NCBI RefSeq assembly: GCF_963924675.1
Contig: NC_089225.1
Coordinates: 85,843,951 to 85,907,950 of the forward strand
Direction of reading: 5' to 3'
DNA: 64,000 nucleotides
From: Phocoena phocoena
Lineage: Eukaryota; Chordata; Mammalia; Artiodactyla; Phocoenidae
In this document: piece by piece, positions 52,501-55,500 of the stretch
Position numbering within the stretch: the stretch's first letter is position 1
Layout of the letters: each line of letters opens with the position of its first letter
The notes under the pieces: generated by a model
What the model saw: the letters and a program-made list of their open reading frames with translations, nothing else
Database searches by the model: none
Told to the model about the DNA's origin: nothing
Translations under genes and position numbers: made by a program

Positions 52501-55500
52501 AATTAATTTTAATGATTTATTTCATTTAATCTATCAGATTATTTAATATGTAACCAACATAACAATTATTAATAAAACATTTTCTGTTCTTATTGTCTTC
52601 AAAATTCAGTATCCTTTTTACACTTGCAGCACATCTCAATTTGGACTAGCCATATTTCAAGTGCTCCATCGCCACATGTGGCTAGTGGCTACCAGACTGA
52701 GAGCTCAGTTTTAGAGAATACTGGCTGGGAGGGGGAGCTGTTCAGGGTGTTGAACAGGACTCAATTTTTGATTCTGTATCTGGGGGTCAGGGTTGCTATT
52801 TAGGATGAGATAGAGATTTAGGAGTCATTAGTGTTGACTGTGGGCAAAACCATGTCCATCTACTAGGTTGCCTAAGAAGAGTGCTTTAAGTGAAGAGAAA
52901 ATTAGGCTAAGTAAGAGTACGCCTGAGAAACATAATCATTTAGGTACCAGAGGAGAAAGAGAAACCTAAGAAGAAGAAGAAGAAGAAGAAGGGAAAGCCA
53001 AAGAAACCAGGAGACAGCAATGGTACAAAGGCCAAGGAAGGTGAGTTTCAGAAAGTAGAGACAAGCCAATAATTCAGTATGTGGAAGCCACAAGGAGATG
53101 AACTATGTGCTAAAAATTAGTCTCTGTTTTTGATTAACTTGACTATCAAAGCCTTCATAAGAGCACTTTTATGGGGATATGGGGGCCGAAATCAAATTAC
53201 ACAGGATTGATCAATGAATGTAAGGTAAATAAAAAAACACAAAAGCAGACAACTCTTTCAAGATCCTTAATCTGAAGGGAAGAAAAGAGGGCCATCGCTA
53301 GAAAAGCACACAAAATCAAAACTAATTTTCAAAGGCAGGAGAGGTTCTAAAATGTATGTATGGGTCATGGAGGAGGGGTCAGGAGAGAGGATGAGGTTGA
53401 GGGTCCAGGAAGTAGGGTTCCAGGAGGTACTTGGTATAGCAAAGTCTGTCTCAGAGGACAACATGTTCCCATAGCCACCCAACATCCATTCACATTTCTT
53501 CTGGTGAACCACCTTCCCCTGAACTTAGTCCGTGAAATTCTAGTTGGGTTCATTCGAATTCTCCTATTTCCATGGAGGACATGTGGCCCAGGCCTACACG
53601 ATCAATGAGAGCACCATTGTCCTCCCCAGATGTGGACTCATAACCAAAGTCAGGCAAAGTATATACCAATGAAATTTGGATCGAGGACTCTTTGTTCAAG
53701 TTATCAGGGAAGAAGACTTATTTTTTCCTGTTGGACTTGAAATTGGAATCATAGCTGGGAGCAGCAGCTACTCTCCTGTTGGGATGTGTAGCTTGAGCAT
53801 GAAACCAACACACGAAGAAGAGTAGAGATGAACTTGGAGATGGAGAGAAACCACGTCCTACTGACATCGTCTGGGCTCAGAGCAAGCTAGTCCTCCCTAA
53901 GGTAATTAATTATATAAGGTAATAAAGCCTCTTTGAGCTGAGTTCTCTCTTACAAGTAACTGAAATGTAGCTAACCGATACAATCTCTGAGGTAGAGGCA
54001 GTGGATGGGGGAAGATGTACAGGTGAAGGAATTAGCTTTGGCAAGAAGCCCCTGAGAGGACTTCCCCTCATTCCCTGAGAGGAAGAATAAAAGGATATGA
54101 TGGTGGGTGTGGGAAAGAAGGCATGTCTGAGGGTTTCTGTTTTCTTTATGAAGTTGGGGACAAGTTCACTCAGAATTAGGAAGAGATGGTAGAGCAGAAA
54201 ACTTGAGGAATGGTAAAGATATGGTATTGTTACAGCAGGCAGTGAGAGAGGAAACCAGTCACACACTTTGGAAAGAACTGCCAAGCAACGTTGCGTCTCT
54301 AATATTTCTTGTGATAACAATTTTCAACTAAATAGACTTTATACCCATAATGCTCACTTGGAAGCAAGGCTTCACATGCAAACAATCTTTGAGCCCAGGA
54401 CTTACTTGTATTTATTATGCTGAAGGGAAGATGCCTTGAGGAAAATAAAGCTATTTTCAAATTTATTGTCAGCTGATTACCATAAAACCCAGGCAACTGG
54501 GAGTAAATGGTTTGTGTGCTGGAGAAGTGCTTGTGACTAGAAACACAGCAGTCTCTTTAGCCTTTGCTAAGCAGGCCCTGAACAAAACAAAACAAGGGAT
54601 TGTTGGGGGGATTTCATTGATTCAAACATATGTGGCAGGATAATTTATGGTGATATTAATTTCTTACTTGTTCTTGCAGCAGTGGGAGAATTTAAAGAAT
54701 GAAAAGGCAATGTTTCCATGTCCATTTCTGTGTGTGTTCCAAGGTCTAAGCTCTTTTTACTCCTTTGGGAGACTTACCACCTTTTAAGGAGTCAGTGTTT
54801 CAGGGGCCACCCTGAAGTCAACCCACTCAGGCTTTAGTATGAAAGGCCCATCAAAGAATCAATGCCATCCATGGAAATCGGAGAGTTGGGATCAACACTA
54901 CTAGAATTTCATGGACTAAAATCAGGGGGAAGTTGTTCTTCCAAAGCAGGTGCACTGGTTCAGCAGAAGAAACGTGACCAGATGCTGGATGGCCAGAAGA
55001 GCAGGTTCCCTCTGAGAGGGGCTCTGCTGTGGCAAATATCACCTGGATCCCTCACTGCCTGAACCTCAACTTCATCCTCTGTCCCGGCCCCTCCTCCCTG
55101 ACCCATATACATACAGACATTCTGGATTCTCAGTTGCCTTTGAAAACCAATCTTGATTTTAGTGTTGTTCTAGGTATGACTCTCTTTTCCCTAGAACGGG
55201 AGAGACGCTGATACCTGGACAGGGAAGTGGGAGATGCCTAACTGGGGTTCAAGTTTGCGGGCTGATTCCGGGGCTTCCCTTACTAGCAGTTCCCCGGGTG
55301 GAGGGAATGGCTGCGTTGTGTAACCAGGGAGACCAGACACTAGGCTTGGCAAAGATTTCTGTGTCCAGTCTTGACAAGGAGTCCCCTGCCTTCAAGTGGA
55401 CCCCAAAGCCAAAAGGCAAAGAGCAGAGTGAGTGACGGCCACGATGGTACTTCAGACCAGATATTCTGAACACTTCAGACCAGATGTTCAGGAAAAACCT

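Noticed and set aside
52944..53040. Lysine-rich open stretch ending at AAGGAAG|GTGAGT, resembling an exon of a basic protein
   Set aside because: It follows directly from antisense L2 sequence and an (aag)n expansion, and an in-frame stop precedes it. The basic residues come from the simple repeat.
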